A stretch of 64,000 nt of DNA from Cylindrotheca closterium. Its lineage: Eukaryota; Bacillariophyta; Bacillariophyceae; Bacillariales; Bacillariaceae. How positions within the stretch are numbered: position 1 is the first letter of the stretch; every line of letters starts with the position of its first letter. The position numbers and the translations under genes are program-made. The stretch lies in contig CAKOGP040000446.1 in assembly GCA_933822405.4 (NCBI GenBank), positions 182,737 through 246,736 on the forward strand, written 5' to 3'. Below the pieces are notes generated by a model. That model was not told the origin of the DNA, ran no database searches, and saw only the letters and a list, made by a program, of their open reading frames with translations. Of the stretch, positions 10,866 through 18,384 are shown in pieces.

Positions 10866-12398
10866 ATGCTACGACGCGGATGTATACGGGTAAAGCTTCC
10901 CGAAGAGACAGAACTCCAAGGATCCCTCACCTTCAAAAAAGGCAATCGAGATAAGACTTGTAGAGGTGGAGAGACTGCTAATTTTGTATTTCGCCCGTCC
11001 GATGGCTACCTGTCGTTGAGGACAAGAATTCAAACACTTGCAAGAGCACGGCGAGAAGGACAGCCTGCTCTTCCCCTTGGAGACAACTTTGCGATATTTT
11101 TCAAGCGCTGCAAGAATGCCATTCAATCTCAGTTGGTGGAGCTGACAGCGGTCAACTTTATGGACCTACTGAAATCCCGCTGGTGCAGGATCCCGGACTC
11201 GGACGTTACCACTGCAGTTCGAGAAACAACCTTTGAGTTTTTTGTCTACTACATACCACCACAAGTCCAGGCTGGAGATTCCGCAAATCCAAATCCAAAT
11301 CCAAATCCAAATCAAGAACTAAGGCAAAACGAACGATTTGGAGCTGCGGGAGAACTTCCCGAAGACGTGGTAGAACTCCAAGGATCAGTCACATTCAAAA
11401 AAGGGAATCGAGAAGGGAAACCTCGAGGTGGAGAGACTTCAAATTTTGTATTTCGAGCGTCAGATGGTTACCTTTTATTGAGAGCAAGAGTCGTAACACT
11501 TGCAGGGCAACGAGAAGGGCAGCCTCCTCCACTTTCCGACGACTTTACGATATTTTTCAAACACGCTAAGCATGCCACCCAAAATCAATTTGTGGAGCTC
11601 ACAGCGGCTAACTTTATGGACCAGTTGAAAACCCGCTGGTCAAGAATTACGGCATTGGATATGGCAACTTTTAACGAATCGAACACCACACCTGTGCGAG
11701 GGACAACCTTTGAGTTTTTCATCTACATACCGAGACGATCTCAGGCGCGACGGCGAATAAGAACGACCAAAAAAAATCCAAATCCAAATGGAAACCCAAA
11801 CCCAAATCCAAACCCAAATCCAAATCCAAACCCAAACCCAAATCCAAACGCAAATCCAAACCCAAACCCAAATCCAAACCCAAACCCAAATGCAAATCCA
11901 CCACATCCAAATCCAAATCCAAACCCAAATCCACCAAATCCAAATGCAATTCCACCACATCCAATTGCAACTACAAATCCACCATATCCAAATCCACATC
12001 CACCACATCCAAATGCAAATACAAATGCACAATATCCATATCCATATCCAAATACAAACCCACCACATCCACATCCATATCAAAATTCACATTATCCATA
12101 TCCGTATCCATACCCGCCCTATCCCTTTCCACGTCCACGCCCAAATCAACAAGAGACGCAAAGGCAAAACGAATCTGTAGCACCGGCAAGAAACAACAAC
12201 AATCTAGAGCTTCTTGGGGATCAGGCGGCGGCAGCTGCAGAGCGACAACCACCCAACGCCAGCTTCATTAGGCCTATTCAAATAGAGCTGAATGGAACCA
12301 TGGTGGAGATTGGTGTGGACGTTCGGTCTCTTCGTAGGGCCCTTGGGTTTCCACCAGAGGGACCTATCGTCTTGATGGGAGATCCGCGTCATGCATAA
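10866..12398 (+). CDS. Unrecognised protein: duplicated ~120-aa domain plus long Asn-Pro repeat tract
   Basis: A 510-residue open frame from an ATG. The same domain occurs twice: residues about 13-130 (ELQGSLTFKKGNRDKTCRGG .. FVFRPSDGYLSLR .. FAIFFKRCKNA .. VELTAVNFMDLLKSRW .. TTFEFFVYY) and about 172-300 with the same landmarks. A short (NP)4 tract follows the first copy. A long tract follows the second (about 11780-11960), built of Asn-Pro pairs encoded by alternating aatcca/aaccca hexamers. It grades into His/Tyr/Pro-rich repeats up to about 12150. The C-terminal ~80 residues are non-repetitive (FIRPIQIELNGTMVEIGVDV), which argues that the frame is translated. No signal peptide is evident. 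Function is unknown. The repeat DNA also opens long frames on the opposite strand, which are artefacts. Confidence 0.75.
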   Translation: MLRRGCIRVKLPEETELQGSLTFKKGNRDKTCRGGETANFVFRPSDGYLSLRTRIQTLARARREGQPALPLGDNFAIFFKRCKNAIQSQLVELTAVNFMDLLKSRWCRIPDSDVTTAVRETTFEFFVYYIPPQVQAGDSANPNPNPNPNQELRQNERFGAAGELPEDVVELQGSVTFKKGNREGKPRGGETSNFVFRASDGYLLLRARVVTLAGQREGQPPPLSDDFTIFFKHAKHATQNQFVELTAANFMDQLKTRWSRITALDMATFNESNTTPVRGTTFEFFIYIPRRSQARRRIRTTKKNPNPNGNPNPNPNPNPNPNPNPNPNANPNPNPNPNPNPNANPPHPNPNPNPNPPNPNAIPPHPIATTNPPYPNPHPPHPNANTNAQYPYPYPNTNPPHPHPYQNSHYPYPYPYPPYPFPRPRPNQQETQRQNESVAPARNNNNLELLGDQAAAAAERQPPNASFIRPIQIELNGTMVEIGVDVRSLRRALGFPPEGPIVLMGDPRHA

Positions 12399-12534
12399 TC
12401 GAAGTATTCTAATACGTTGCTTGCAAGTGCATATTTTGAATCAATCATTCGATCAGGGTTTCCTATGGCCAAAGATTGAAGGTATTGAAAATTAGATAGC
12501 AATAGGACTATTTCTTTTTAAAAAACTAGTTATC

Positions 12535-13725
12535 TCATTGAGGACTTCCTTGATGGTGTTCTTGTTGTTGCTGGTTCCGTCTCCGTTGCTCAGCAGCCGC
12601 CAAGGCTCGTTCCCGGGCCGATGCAGCTGGATTGTCGCCACTACTAGTAGTACTACTAGTAGCACCACTTGTTCCTCCGCCCAGCCGTTGTTCCTTGGAG
12701 ATTTTGGAAGCATACTCCTGATCCAATTCTCGCAACCGATCTTGAATGGGTGCCTTAATCATGATAGGATTAAGACCATGCTGTTGCATGTCCCGTGCCA
12801 ATTCGTGTACCATGACTGGAAGAATGGACTCTTTGGACGTAATCACTCCATTGAGACCCGCCAATTCGGAAGTGGTCTTGCCTTGCACCAAACCCGTACC
12901 AGTATTCACCAAATGGTGGTAAAAATATTCGGCTCGCATCTGTGCAAAGTTGGTCCAAAAGACAAGATTGTGATCTCCAACCCAATTGTGGGATAATTCG
13001 TGGATCAAGGTGGCTGCCAATTCGGGATAGGGACGAAAACCCTTCAAATCATCGGTTCGCAGTTTGATGTCAATTCGGAGTCCACGATTGGTATTATAGC
13101 CCAATACTCGTCCACCTTCCTTTTCCTTATGGGCTGCAATCCGATCATCAATAGGATCCATTTCTCCTAATGTATTCACGACTAGTTCTCGTTCTTTCAT
13201 AATGGCCACAATACCAGGATCCTTAGCCAATTGTTCCAACAAACGGATAGCCTCAAACGCATGGGGCGTCGATTCATTGGGCCGGTGACCAAAGGATTGC
13301 CACGTACAGGCTTCAAATCGAACAAATTTGTAATTCCTGTCTTGGACACCCAATGGTCCCCAAATGGAATCAAATTCTTGCTGTTTCGCCTTCTCTGCTA
13401 ATTGTGAGAAACCTCTCATTAAGGGATCTGACTTTTTGTTGGCAATCTGCGAGACGGTATCGGAGGAAGTGGCCATGACTATAATTTTGGGTACTTTCTT
13501 GCTGCTATTGGGCTTCCAAAATGCAAAGACGGCTTCGGAAGAAGAGTCTTCTTTCAATTTCTTTCCCTTGAACAAGAGCTTCAATTCCACCGTCTCGTCC
13601 CATCCGTACGCTTGTCTTGCCTGAGCATACAATTCCTTGGCAGTGGTAGCTGTGGTGACGCTATTCTCCAGTGTCACAGATTGTCCCTTGAAGGATAAGC
13701 TCACGGGGAAAAAGGGGGCCTTCAT
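12535..13725 (-). CDS. Ubiquitin-like/WLM domain metalloprotease (Wss1-like)
   Basis: A 396-residue protein. The first ATG that gives a normal N-terminus is at 13725 (MKAPFFPVSLSFKGQSV); the frame extends upstream but that part is basic low-complexity sequence. Residues 6-85 form a ubiquitin-like fold (SLSFKGQSVTLE .. ELKLLFKGKKLKED). A WLM domain follows with the zinc site HELSHNWVGDH: His242, Glu243, His246 and His252. WLM proteins of the Wss1 type cleave DNA-protein crosslinks and bind SUMO/ubiquitin pathways, usually with CDC48. A nuclear repair role is inferred from the family. The C-terminus is Ser/Thr/Gln-rich with an Ala/Arg-rich helix and no zinc finger. It converges with the Asn-Pro repeat gene, 136 nt away. 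Confidence 0.85.
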   Translation of the reverse strand: MKAPFFPVSLSFKGQSVTLENSVTTATTAKELYAQARQAYGWDETVELKLLFKGKKLKEDSSSEAVFAFWKPNSSKKVPKIIVMATSSDTVSQIANKKSDPLMRGFSQLAEKAKQQEFDSIWGPLGVQDRNYKFVRFEACTWQSFGHRPNESTPHAFEAIRLLEQLAKDPGIVAIMKERELVVNTLGEMDPIDDRIAAHKEKEGGRVLGYNTNRGLRIDIKLRTDDLKGFRPYPELAATLIHELSHNWVGDHNLVFWTNFAQMRAEYFYHHLVNTGTGLVQGKTTSELAGLNGVITSKESILPVMVHELARDMQQHGLNPIMIKAPIQDRLRELDQEYASKISKEQRLGGGTSGATSSTTSSGDNPAASARERALAAAEQRRRNQQQQEHHQGSPQ

Positions 13726-14268
13726 GTTGAGAATGACACAATATTGAATATGATGATGAATCAGTCTTTTTTTGTGTTGCTTGGTGTTGTGTCTCTTCCG
13801 TTCGAAGAATTCACGTTTGTGACGAACTTCTCTAGTGTTCTTTGAACTTCCAGACGTTTGATTCAAGTGACTAACTATTTAGTAATTGAAATTACTAATG
13901 CAACTCCATCCATTGATTGCGGCAAACTCGATGGTTTTCATCTTTGGTTGAGTTGCTCTTTTGCAGCATGCATCTTCTTTGCGTTGCTGTGGATTTTGAC
14001 ATATGCAACAATCAGATACTTGTACGTCATACAAAGCTAAAGATCTCAATTTCTAATCACGGTATCCTTAGGTGCACCGTGTTGGTGGGGTTCGCGCACA
14101 GAGGTGCTCCTTCTCTGTTCCACCACCACTGTAGACAATCCGTAGGTTGTACCAGGCATGGTGCAGCTTATAAGCGTTTCAATGGGATTTGGGGCTCTGC
14201 TTGCGTGTGCTTCGATGGTTGAGACAAAAAATGAAGAAAGTATGATGTAAGCATCTGACACTTTCATT
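13726..14268. other. Intergenic, no gene seen
   Basis: Divergent spacer between the WLM protease and the first acidic-protein gene. Two ~75-100 codon frames overlap on opposite strands, but neither has recognisable features. Confidence 0.5.
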
Positions 14269-14283
14269 CTCACAATTTCTGAT
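14269..14283 (+). promoter_or_regulatory. Shared CTCACAATTTCTGAT element
   Basis: This element lies 71 nt upstream of the first acidic-protein ATG. A CTCACAAT core recurs 45-78 nt upstream of all five genes of the cluster (14269, 15180, 16271, 17170, 18143). Its short distance to the ATG suggests an initiator or leader element. Confidence 0.5.
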
Positions 14284-14339
14284 CTTGCTCATCTTGCAAA
14301 TCTACCAAACCAACACAAAACACACAAACTACATAAACC

Positions 14340-14843
14340 ATGCGCTCTTCTACTGCGGCCGTCCTCCTTCTTGCTCTCTTGCTCAGCGCCAACGCCGAAG
14401 CCGGCCAATGGCAACATTCACAAAACCGAAAGCTATCCAAGAAGTCTTCCAAGAAGTCGGCAACCGTTGCCATGGCCTCTGCACCTGTCGCCGCACCTGT
14501 CGCCGCTCCTGTCATGGCGACTCCAGCCAGCGCGTCCAGCATATCCAGCGCCAGTAGTGACGATACCCCAGCTGCTGCACCTGTCGCCGTTGTACCAGTT
14601 GCAGTTATGCCAGTGGCTGCCACCAGTTACGGTGGTACGCCAGTCTCTCAACCTGTCGCAATGCCCGTTGCAGAAATCACCTTGGCTACTGTCCCTGTCG
14701 CTCCAGTAGTCACAGCAGGCGCTGCAGCCGCAGATGATGATGACGATCTTTGGGACGACGATGCCGATGATGATCTTTGGGATGACGATCTTTGGGATGA
14801 TGATCTTTGGGACGATGACGACTCTGATGATGATGACGCCTAA
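14340..14843 (+). CDS. Secreted acidic Asp/Trp-repeat protein, copy A
   Basis: 167 residues, one exon. The order is a signal peptide (MRSSTAAVLLLALLLSANAEA), then QNRKL (an R-x-L site), then the Lys/Ser cluster SKKSSKKS, then an Ala/Val/Pro-rich linker (APVAAPVAAP, VVPVAVMPVA), and an extremely acidic tail with DDDLWDDD units (four Trp). It is nearly identical to the gene at 16347 and close to that at 17215. No known domain applies. The layout resembles diatom cell-wall or biosilica proteins that are cut at R-x-L and carry Lys clusters, but this is inference from composition. The acidic tail could bind calcium or polyamines. The Ala/Pro linker is likely extended and unstructured. Confidence 0.85.
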   Translation: MRSSTAAVLLLALLLSANAEAGQWQHSQNRKLSKKSSKKSATVAMASAPVAAPVAAPVMATPASASSISSASSDDTPAAAPVAVVPVAVMPVAATSYGGTPVSQPVAMPVAEITLATVPVAPVVTAGAAAADDDDDLWDDDADDDLWDDDLWDDDLWDDDDSDDDDA

Positions 14844-14998
14844 ATCACCTCAGTGTGCAAGGATGTTTGGCATGGCTCGCTACATTGTCTGAAGCGAGGT
14901 TGTGCTGCAATGTGATCATTAGGGAGGTTCTCATCTCCCACCAGTGATTCTGTATAGTAGAAATAACATAAGCAGGTTCCAATTCAAATAGGATGATT

Positions 14999-15004
14999 TG
15001 ACGT
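14999..15004 (+). promoter_or_regulatory. TGACGT bZIP-type site
   Basis: TGACGT lies 253 nt upstream of the ATG at 15252. It matches the core of the CO2/cAMP-responsive elements described in diatom carbonic anhydrase promoters. A single hexamer can occur by chance; its support comes from similar sites in the neighbouring promoters. Confidence 0.35.
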
Positions 15005-15158
15005 TCTGAAATAGTTTTTCGCATTCAGTCAAATTGTTCGACAAGATAGTTCTTCAATCGCGTCGCCACTACGTCGGCTTGCGCTCAATCGCCAAAACTA
15101 CCTTTTTCACATGGCCGTTGGATCGTACCCGTAACGGTAGTCCCAAAACCAGAAAGTA

Positions 15159-15196
15159 TGACGCAAATCTTTCGCCAATCTCACAATCTTTGATTT
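15159..15196 (+). promoter_or_regulatory. Conserved promoter block TGACGCAAATCTTTCGC + CTCACAAT
   Basis: TGACGCAAATCTTTCGC is followed within a few bases by CTCACAATCTTTGAT. The same 37-nt block occurs at 17149-17185 with few changes, although the proteins downstream differ. A TGACGCAAA core also occurs at 16110. The arrangement suggests a bZIP-type site next to a start-site element. Confidence 0.55.
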
Positions 15197-15251
15197 GCAC
15201 ATCAATCACACCAGATTGATCGATTCAATACACACATACACATATATCACC

Positions 15252-15593
15252 ATGAACACCACTACATTCCTTCTCTTCGCACTCTTGCTCAGTGTGAACA
15301 CACTTCTGTCTGTTGAAGCCAAGTCTATCCAACGGAAACTCACCAAGAAGGCCACCAAGAAGGCTGCTGTTCCTACTCCTCCACCAACACCAGCCCCAAC
15401 ACCATTCCCCACACCAGCCCCAACACCTCCTCCAACTATGATGGCCACAGTGGCAGCCACTGCCGCGGCCACTGTCGCAGCAGCTGGTCTTGATGACGAT
15501 GATATGTGGGATGATGACGCGGATGATGATCTTTGGGACGATGACATGTGGGACGACGATGCTGATGACGATGATTGGTCATCGACGGACTAG
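15252..15593 (+). CDS. Secreted acidic Asp/Trp-repeat protein, divergent member
   Basis: 113 residues from the ATG at 15252, which opens directly into a signal peptide (MNTTTFLLFALLLSVN..VEA). It keeps the family order: QRKL (R-x-L), LTKKATKKAA (Lys cluster), a low-complexity linker and an acidic tail with DDDMWDDDADDDLWDDD units. The linker is Pro/Thr-rich (PPPTPAPTPFPTPAPTPPP) rather than Ala/Val, so only the layout is conserved. That is good evidence that the layout is under selection. The protein ends in DWSSTD. It lies between copies A and B. Extracellular location is predicted; the molecular role is unknown. Confidence 0.82.
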   Translation: MNTTTFLLFALLLSVNTLLSVEAKSIQRKLTKKATKKAAVPTPPPTPAPTPFPTPAPTPPPTMMATVAATAAATVAAAGLDDDDMWDDDADDDLWDDDMWDDDADDDDWSSTD

Positions 15594-16039
15594 ACTGTGT
15601 CTGATATTTGCCAACGCGCCCGAAGCAAGAACATTTTCTAGCCTCATTCATGTGGGCAGTTCGTATAAGCAAAAATGCTAGACCGGGGGGTGGGTACTCC
15701 AAGATCCAATTTGAATGTACCTGTATATTAATAATTTCGAAATAATACTGTTTTCAAGGTGATGAGTGAATGTAAGTTTTTGTTTTAGACAATAGTTCAA
15801 TTCACTGCACACCGGTGATCATACTACCACGCACAGCTTCGCCAGCTTCTCAGTCTCCCGAAGGCTAATATTCGATAGTACCTTCTTTGGTAACCGTATA
15901 GAAGAGAATGACCACGAGAAAGAATCAATCAATCACGATCAATGAATGAATCAATGAATGACATTGAATCGATCACATCAAATCAAGATCGTAAATCAGT
16001 AGGTATTGCAGTGGCGCGACCATAAATTTCTTCGTTGAC
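15594..16039. other. Intergenic, no gene seen
   Basis: Contains scattered AATC/AATG short repeats near 15920-15980. No gene was recognised. Confidence 0.5.
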
Positions 16040-16118
16040 ACGTCATGACATTTCCTTTTCCCTTCGTGCACCAATATGGTGCACCGACAACTTTTCCCGC
16101 GAGAAACCATGACGCAAA
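16040..16118 (+). promoter_or_regulatory. Promoter region with ACGTCA, a perfect hairpin and TGACGCAAA
   Basis: GACACGTCA (ACGTCA at 16040-16045) is followed by the inverted repeat GTGCACCA-ATA-TGGTGCAC at 16066-16084, then TGACGCAAA at 16110-16118. All lie 229-307 nt upstream of the ATG at 16347. The reverse complement of GACACGTCA recurs at 17055 in front of the next gene. Confidence 0.4.
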
Positions 16119-16270
16119 CGCGTCGATTCTTATGCGGAGATGCCACAAGTGCGCCTTACATGTCTCAGAAGCCATCGCATCATATGTGTCCCTGCTACGC
16201 TACGTGTGCTCCCACGTTGCACAAAAAAGTCGGAAAAGGCAAAACAATCCCTTCTGCTGAACAATTTGTG

Positions 16271-16950
16271 CTCACAATTTCTGATCTTGCCCATCTTGCA
16301 AATCTACCAAACCATATCACCACAGAACACACAAACCAAATAAGCCATGCGTTCTTCTACTGCTGCCATCCTCCTTCTTGCTGTCTTGCTCAGCGCCAAC
16401 GCCGAAGCCGGCCAATGGCAACATTCACAAAACCGAAAGCTATCCAAGAAGTCTTCCAAGAAGTCTGCAACCGTTGCCATGGCCTCTGCACCTGTCGCCG
16501 CACCTGTCGCCGCTCCTGTCATGGCGACTCCAGCCACCGCATCCAGTGTATCCAGTGCCAGTAGTGACGATGCCCCAGCTGCTGCACCTGTCGCCGTTGT
16601 ACCAGTCGCAGTCATGCCAGTGGCTGCCACCAGTTACGGTGGTACGCCAGTCTCTCAACCTGTCGCAATGCCCGTTGCAGAAATCACCTTGGCTACTGTC
16701 CCTGTCGCTCCAGTAGTCACAGCAGGCGCTGCAGCCGCAGATGATGATGACGATCTTTGGGACGACGATGCCGATGATGATCTTTGGGATGACGATCTTT
16801 GGGATGATGATCTTTGGGACGATGACGCTGACGATGATGACGCCTAAATCACCTCAAGTGTGGAAGGATGTTTGGCATGGCTCGCTAAATTGTCTGAAGC
16901 GAGGTTGTGCTGCAATGTGATCATTAGGGGGGGTTCTTATCTCCCAATCA
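16271..16950 (+). repeat. Duplicated segment, second copy (pair at 14269-14940)
   Basis: Near-identical to the segment at 14269-14940, including leader and 3' flank. The two differ at scattered positions and by three bases in the Asp tail. Confidence 0.8.
16347..16847 (+). CDS. Secreted acidic Asp/Trp-repeat protein, copy B
   Basis: 166 residues and nearly the same protein as the gene at 14340: signal peptide MRSSTAAILLLAVLLSANAEA, R-x-L in QNRKL, SKKSSKKS, Ala/Val/Pro linker, and a tail with four DDDLWDDD units. Changes are mostly conservative (Val/Ile in the signal peptide, a few linker substitutions, and SDDDD to ADDDD at the end). A CTCACAAT element lies 76 nt upstream. Copy B's more distant upstream sequence differs from copy A and carries the bZIP-like sites, so the two copies may be expressed differently. 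Confidence 0.85.
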   Translation: MRSSTAAILLLAVLLSANAEAGQWQHSQNRKLSKKSSKKSATVAMASAPVAAPVAAPVMATPATASSVSSASSDDAPAAAPVAVVPVAVMPVAATSYGGTPVSQPVAMPVAEITLATVPVAPVVTAGAAAADDDDDLWDDDADDDLWDDDLWDDDLWDDDADDDDA

Positions 16951-17054
16951 GTAAATCTGTACATAGCAAACAAAATCAAGACTCTCGCGTTCTGAAATAG
17001 CTTTTTTTAAAATTATCTTTTGACACGACTCTTCATCTGCGGTCCGGCAAAACT

Positions 17055-17060
17055 TGACGT
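17055..17060 (+). promoter_or_regulatory. TGACGT bZIP-type site
   Basis: TTGACGTGTC lies 160 nt upstream of the ATG at 17215. Its reverse complement, GACACGTCA, occurs upstream of the preceding gene. Confidence 0.4.
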
Positions 17061-17148
17061 GTCGGCTCGCGTAAACATCGCTCAAATCCTTTTTTATATA
17101 GAATGAACATTTCTATCACCACCAAAGATTCATTCCGCGAGGAAAAGG

Positions 17149-17185
17149 TGACGCAAATCTTTCGCTGATCTCACAATTTCTGATT
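17149..17185 (+). promoter_or_regulatory. Conserved promoter block TGACGCAAATCTTTCGC + CTCACAAT
   Basis: Nearly identical to 15159-15196. Here the block ends 30 nt upstream of the ATG at 17215, so transcription probably starts inside or just after it. Confidence 0.55.
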
Positions 17186-17214
17186 ATTTCAAAATCTCAC
17201 TCATTCGAATCATC

Positions 17215-17682
17215 ATGCGTTCTTCTACTGCTACCATTCTCCTAATCGCTATACTGCTCAGCTCCAACGCTGAAGCCGGCAAGTGGCAACATTCACAAAA
17301 CCGAAAGCTCTCCAAGAAGTCTTCCAAGAAGGCTGCAACCGTTGCCACAGCCTCTGCGCCCGTCGCCGCACCTGTTGCTAGCATGTCCAGTGTATCCAGT
17401 GTGAGTAGCGAGGATACCCCAGCTGCTGCACCTATCGCCGTTGTCCCAGTCGCCGTTGTCCCAGTTGCTTCCACCAGCTACGGCGGTACACCGGTCTCCC
17501 AACCTGTCGCAATGCCCGCTGCAGAAATTGCCTTGGTTAGCGTCCCCGTCGCTCCAGTGGTCACAGTTGCTGCTGCAGCCGCATATGATGATGATGATGA
17601 TGATGACGACCTTTGGGACGACGATGCTGACGATGACGACGACATGTGGGATGATGATGATTCTGACGACGATGATGCCTAA
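17215..17682 (+). CDS. Secreted acidic Asp/Trp-repeat protein, copy C
   Basis: 155 residues. It is related to copies A and B: signal peptide MRSSTATILLIAILLSSNAEA, QNRKL R-x-L site, SKKSSKKA, and an Ala/Val/Pro linker shorter by one block. The acidic tail has only two Trp (DDDLWDDD, DDMWDDDD) but longer Asp runs. Its ATG lies only 45 nt after the CTCACAAT element. Variation in number of Trp units and length of Asp runs between the copies points to slippage within an otherwise conserved design. Extracellular, function unknown. Confidence 0.85.
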   Translation: MRSSTATILLIAILLSSNAEAGKWQHSQNRKLSKKSSKKAATVATASAPVAAPVASMSSVSSVSSEDTPAAAPIAVVPVAVVPVASTSYGGTPVSQPVAMPAAEIALVSVPVAPVVTVAAAAAYDDDDDDDDLWDDDADDDDDMWDDDDSDDDDA

Positions 17683-18017
17683 ATTACTTCAAACGTCTTT
17701 GGTGGCCCTCTCCAATACCTGTGATGGCCTCGATTGTTGTCTGTATACTGGTGCTAATTTTATCTTCCTAGTGACCGAATGAAGAACCTGTTGCATGTTT
17801 CGCTGCAGTTTCTAGGAGTATTGAAAAGACGAAGAGTTGCAGGAGAGGGAGGCTTTTTGACTCTCCTACGCTACAAATTTGAACAGTGATGATAAAAAGA
17901 TAATTCATAGTCATCATGTCACATGAGTATTTAGTGTCTACTGGATTGAATACTACAAGCAGTTATTGAGCGATAGTGAGCATGAGTAGCAGAGCAGTTG
18001 TTACCGCACAGAAGGCG
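17683..18017. other. Intergenic, no gene seen
   Basis: About 335 nt of spacer between acidic-protein genes. No gene or named motif recognised. Confidence 0.5.
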
Positions 18018-18023
18018 TGACGT
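18018..18023 (+). promoter_or_regulatory. TGACGT bZIP-type site
   Basis: GTGACGTTTGCACC lies 203 nt upstream of the ATG at 18221. A CTCACAAT element follows at 18143, 78 nt before the ATG, as in the other cluster members. Confidence 0.35.
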
Positions 18024-18220
18024 TTGCACCTCCCACCTCCAACTATATCCAACGCTCGTTATTTAGGGGACAAAGTATTTTTACGGAGTATCAACGCAGG
18101 GAAAATGTCGTCGCTGAAATTTGCAAACTAACTTTCCGATCACTCACAATTTGAAATTTCACGTTGGCATCAGTAGCAACCTTTTGTCCACCGTACAATC
18201 AAGCAACAAAGTATACCATT

Positions 18221-18346
18221 ATGCATACTTCGACTTTTACTATCCCGTTGCTTCTCTGCGCCTTGTTGGTTTGTGCCATGTATCTCGCTCAAAGCACGCC
18301 CAACGGCAGCAGTGCTGCTGCTGCTGGTAGTAGTAGTGGCATAATG

Positions 18347-18384
<38 letters not shown>

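Larger units (their letters stand above)
14269..14940 (+). repeat. Duplicated segment, first copy (pair at 16271-16950)
   Basis: The leader, the coding sequence and the first ~95 nt after the stop are almost the same as at 16271-16950. Shared 3' sequence includes GTTTGGCATGGCTCGCTA and GAAGCGAGGTTGTGCTGCAA. Similarity fades upstream of the CTCACAAT element. This indicates a recent tandem duplication of a ~670 nt unit. Confidence 0.8.

Noticed and set aside
11640..12083. Minus-strand frame of Trp/Ile/Met repeats, and a plus-strand Gln/Ile/His frame
   Set aside because: Both are alternative readings of the aatcca/aaccca hexamer tract inside the Asn-Pro protein gene.
13858..14273. Overlapping frames of 60-100 codons on both strands
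   Set aside because: No domain, no signal peptide, and no conservation with the corresponding upstream regions of the other acidic-protein genes.
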